A DNA stretch of 7,457 nucleotides from an uncultured Bacteroidota bacterium (GTDB lineage: Bacteria > Bacteroidota > Bacteroidia > Chitinophagales > S012-47). Both the position numbers and the translations under genes were made by a program. Numbering within the stretch: the first letter of the stretch is position 1; the number at the start of each line of letters is the position of its first letter. This document shows positions 7,250-7,457 of this stretch, one piece after another. Under the pieces are notes generated by a model. The model ran no database searches. It had not been told where the DNA came from and saw only the letters and a list, made by a program, of their open reading frames with translations. The stretch spans positions 1-7,457 of the forward strand of contig CAJXXO010000128.1 of the NCBI GenBank assembly GCA_913062655.1, written 5' to 3'.

Positions 7250-7393
7250 CTATGGGTTTTGTTGTTCGAGAATACGGGCAATGGCGCGTTCGAGGGTTTG
7301 TTGAGCCACGTCACCAGAAGCCAGATAACGCATGGTTCCCAGAGAGAACACCGAAATCTGACGGTTTGTTTTTCCAAAACGGCGATATCGCAT
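7250..7393 (-). pseudogene. Aldo/keto reductase N-terminal fragment (47 codons)
   Basis: The minus-strand frame starts at ATG 7393 with MRYRRFGKTNRQISVFSLGT and continues MRYLASGDVAQQTLERAIA. This is the classic first strand of aldo/keto reductases ('M.YR.fGkT...iS.fslGTMR'). In complete family members the sequence then continues with an LGIN-H-x-E-T-A-x-x-Y-G segment carrying catalytic residues. Here it ends with RILEQQNP and a TAG two bases before nosY. All catalytic residues (Asp, Tyr, Lys, His) are therefore missing, and full enzymes exceed 250 residues. The remainder is not found in the other two frames downstream, so a simple frameshift does not explain it. The frame stays open for 21 more codons upstream to the window edge, but that part looks like nothing recognisable. 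The last eight codons could instead be the tail of the gene that normally precedes nosY. Truncation, rearrangement or assembly chimera remain possible. Confidence 0.5.
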
Positions 7394-7457
7394 AGCAGGG
7401 AGAGTGCAGACGCATCCCGAATGGCTGGAATCAATCCCAGGCAGGACAGCGTACCCT
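7394..7457. other. Unassigned right edge
   Basis: These 64 bases precede the aldo/keto reductase-like start. Translated in all minus frames they give no recognisable protein end, and no promoter box or hairpin stands out. They may be the upstream region of a former reductase gene. Confidence 0.4.

Noticed and set aside
7135..7434. 99-codon minus-strand frame overlapping nosY and the reductase-like fragment
   Set aside because: It needs a TTG start, overlaps the well-supported nosY start by over 110 bases in another frame and has no recognisable domain.

Overview
The window looks like Bacteroidota DNA, probably from the Saprospiria/Cytophagia side of the phylum. Three things suggest this: a very long secreted beta-rich protein of the type common in these bacteria, a TAnnTTTG-type promoter box with no clear Shine-Dalgarno sequence, and a NosY permease whose sequence resembles the Bacteroidota branch. 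Base composition is moderate and fairly even. All genes I can support lie on the minus strand, so the window reads from right to left.

Right edge (about 7250-7457): a short open frame begins like an aldo/keto reductase but stops after 47 codons, two bases before the next gene. It looks like a truncated gene, a rearrangement junction or an assembly chimera. Next, 6465-7247 holds a complete 260-residue six-helix ABC permease that I identify as NosY, the membrane part of the NosDFY system for nitrous oxide reductase maturation. None of its usual partners (nosZ, nosL, nosD, nosF) is visible.

Middle (6282-6464): a 183-base gap without a supportable gene or a convincing terminator. It holds a good match to the Bacteroidota -7 box upstream of the next gene.

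Left 84% (1-6281): one uninterrupted minus-strand reading frame of 2093 codons that runs off the left edge. It encodes a giant exported protein. In order it has a signal peptide, a right-handed parallel beta-helix (about 430 residues), eight tandem divergent CARDB-like beta-sandwich repeats (about 125 residues each), a PPC-like domain, an IPT/TIG-like domain, another beta-sandwich, an unassigned helix-rich segment with four cysteines, a Pro/Gly hinge, and the start of a 'DPNE' domain of the DUF7619 type often found near the C-terminus of such proteins. The true C-terminus, where a type IX secretion sorting domain would be expected, lies outside the window. I checked the frame directly at several widely spaced points and it stays in register from the ATG to the left edge.

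I see no functional link between the permease and the giant protein beyond shared strand. I found no CRISPR array, tRNA, rRNA or insertion sequence. The most unusual items are the aldo/keto reductase/nosY junction, the unassigned cysteine-bearing insert and the overall architecture of the giant protein.
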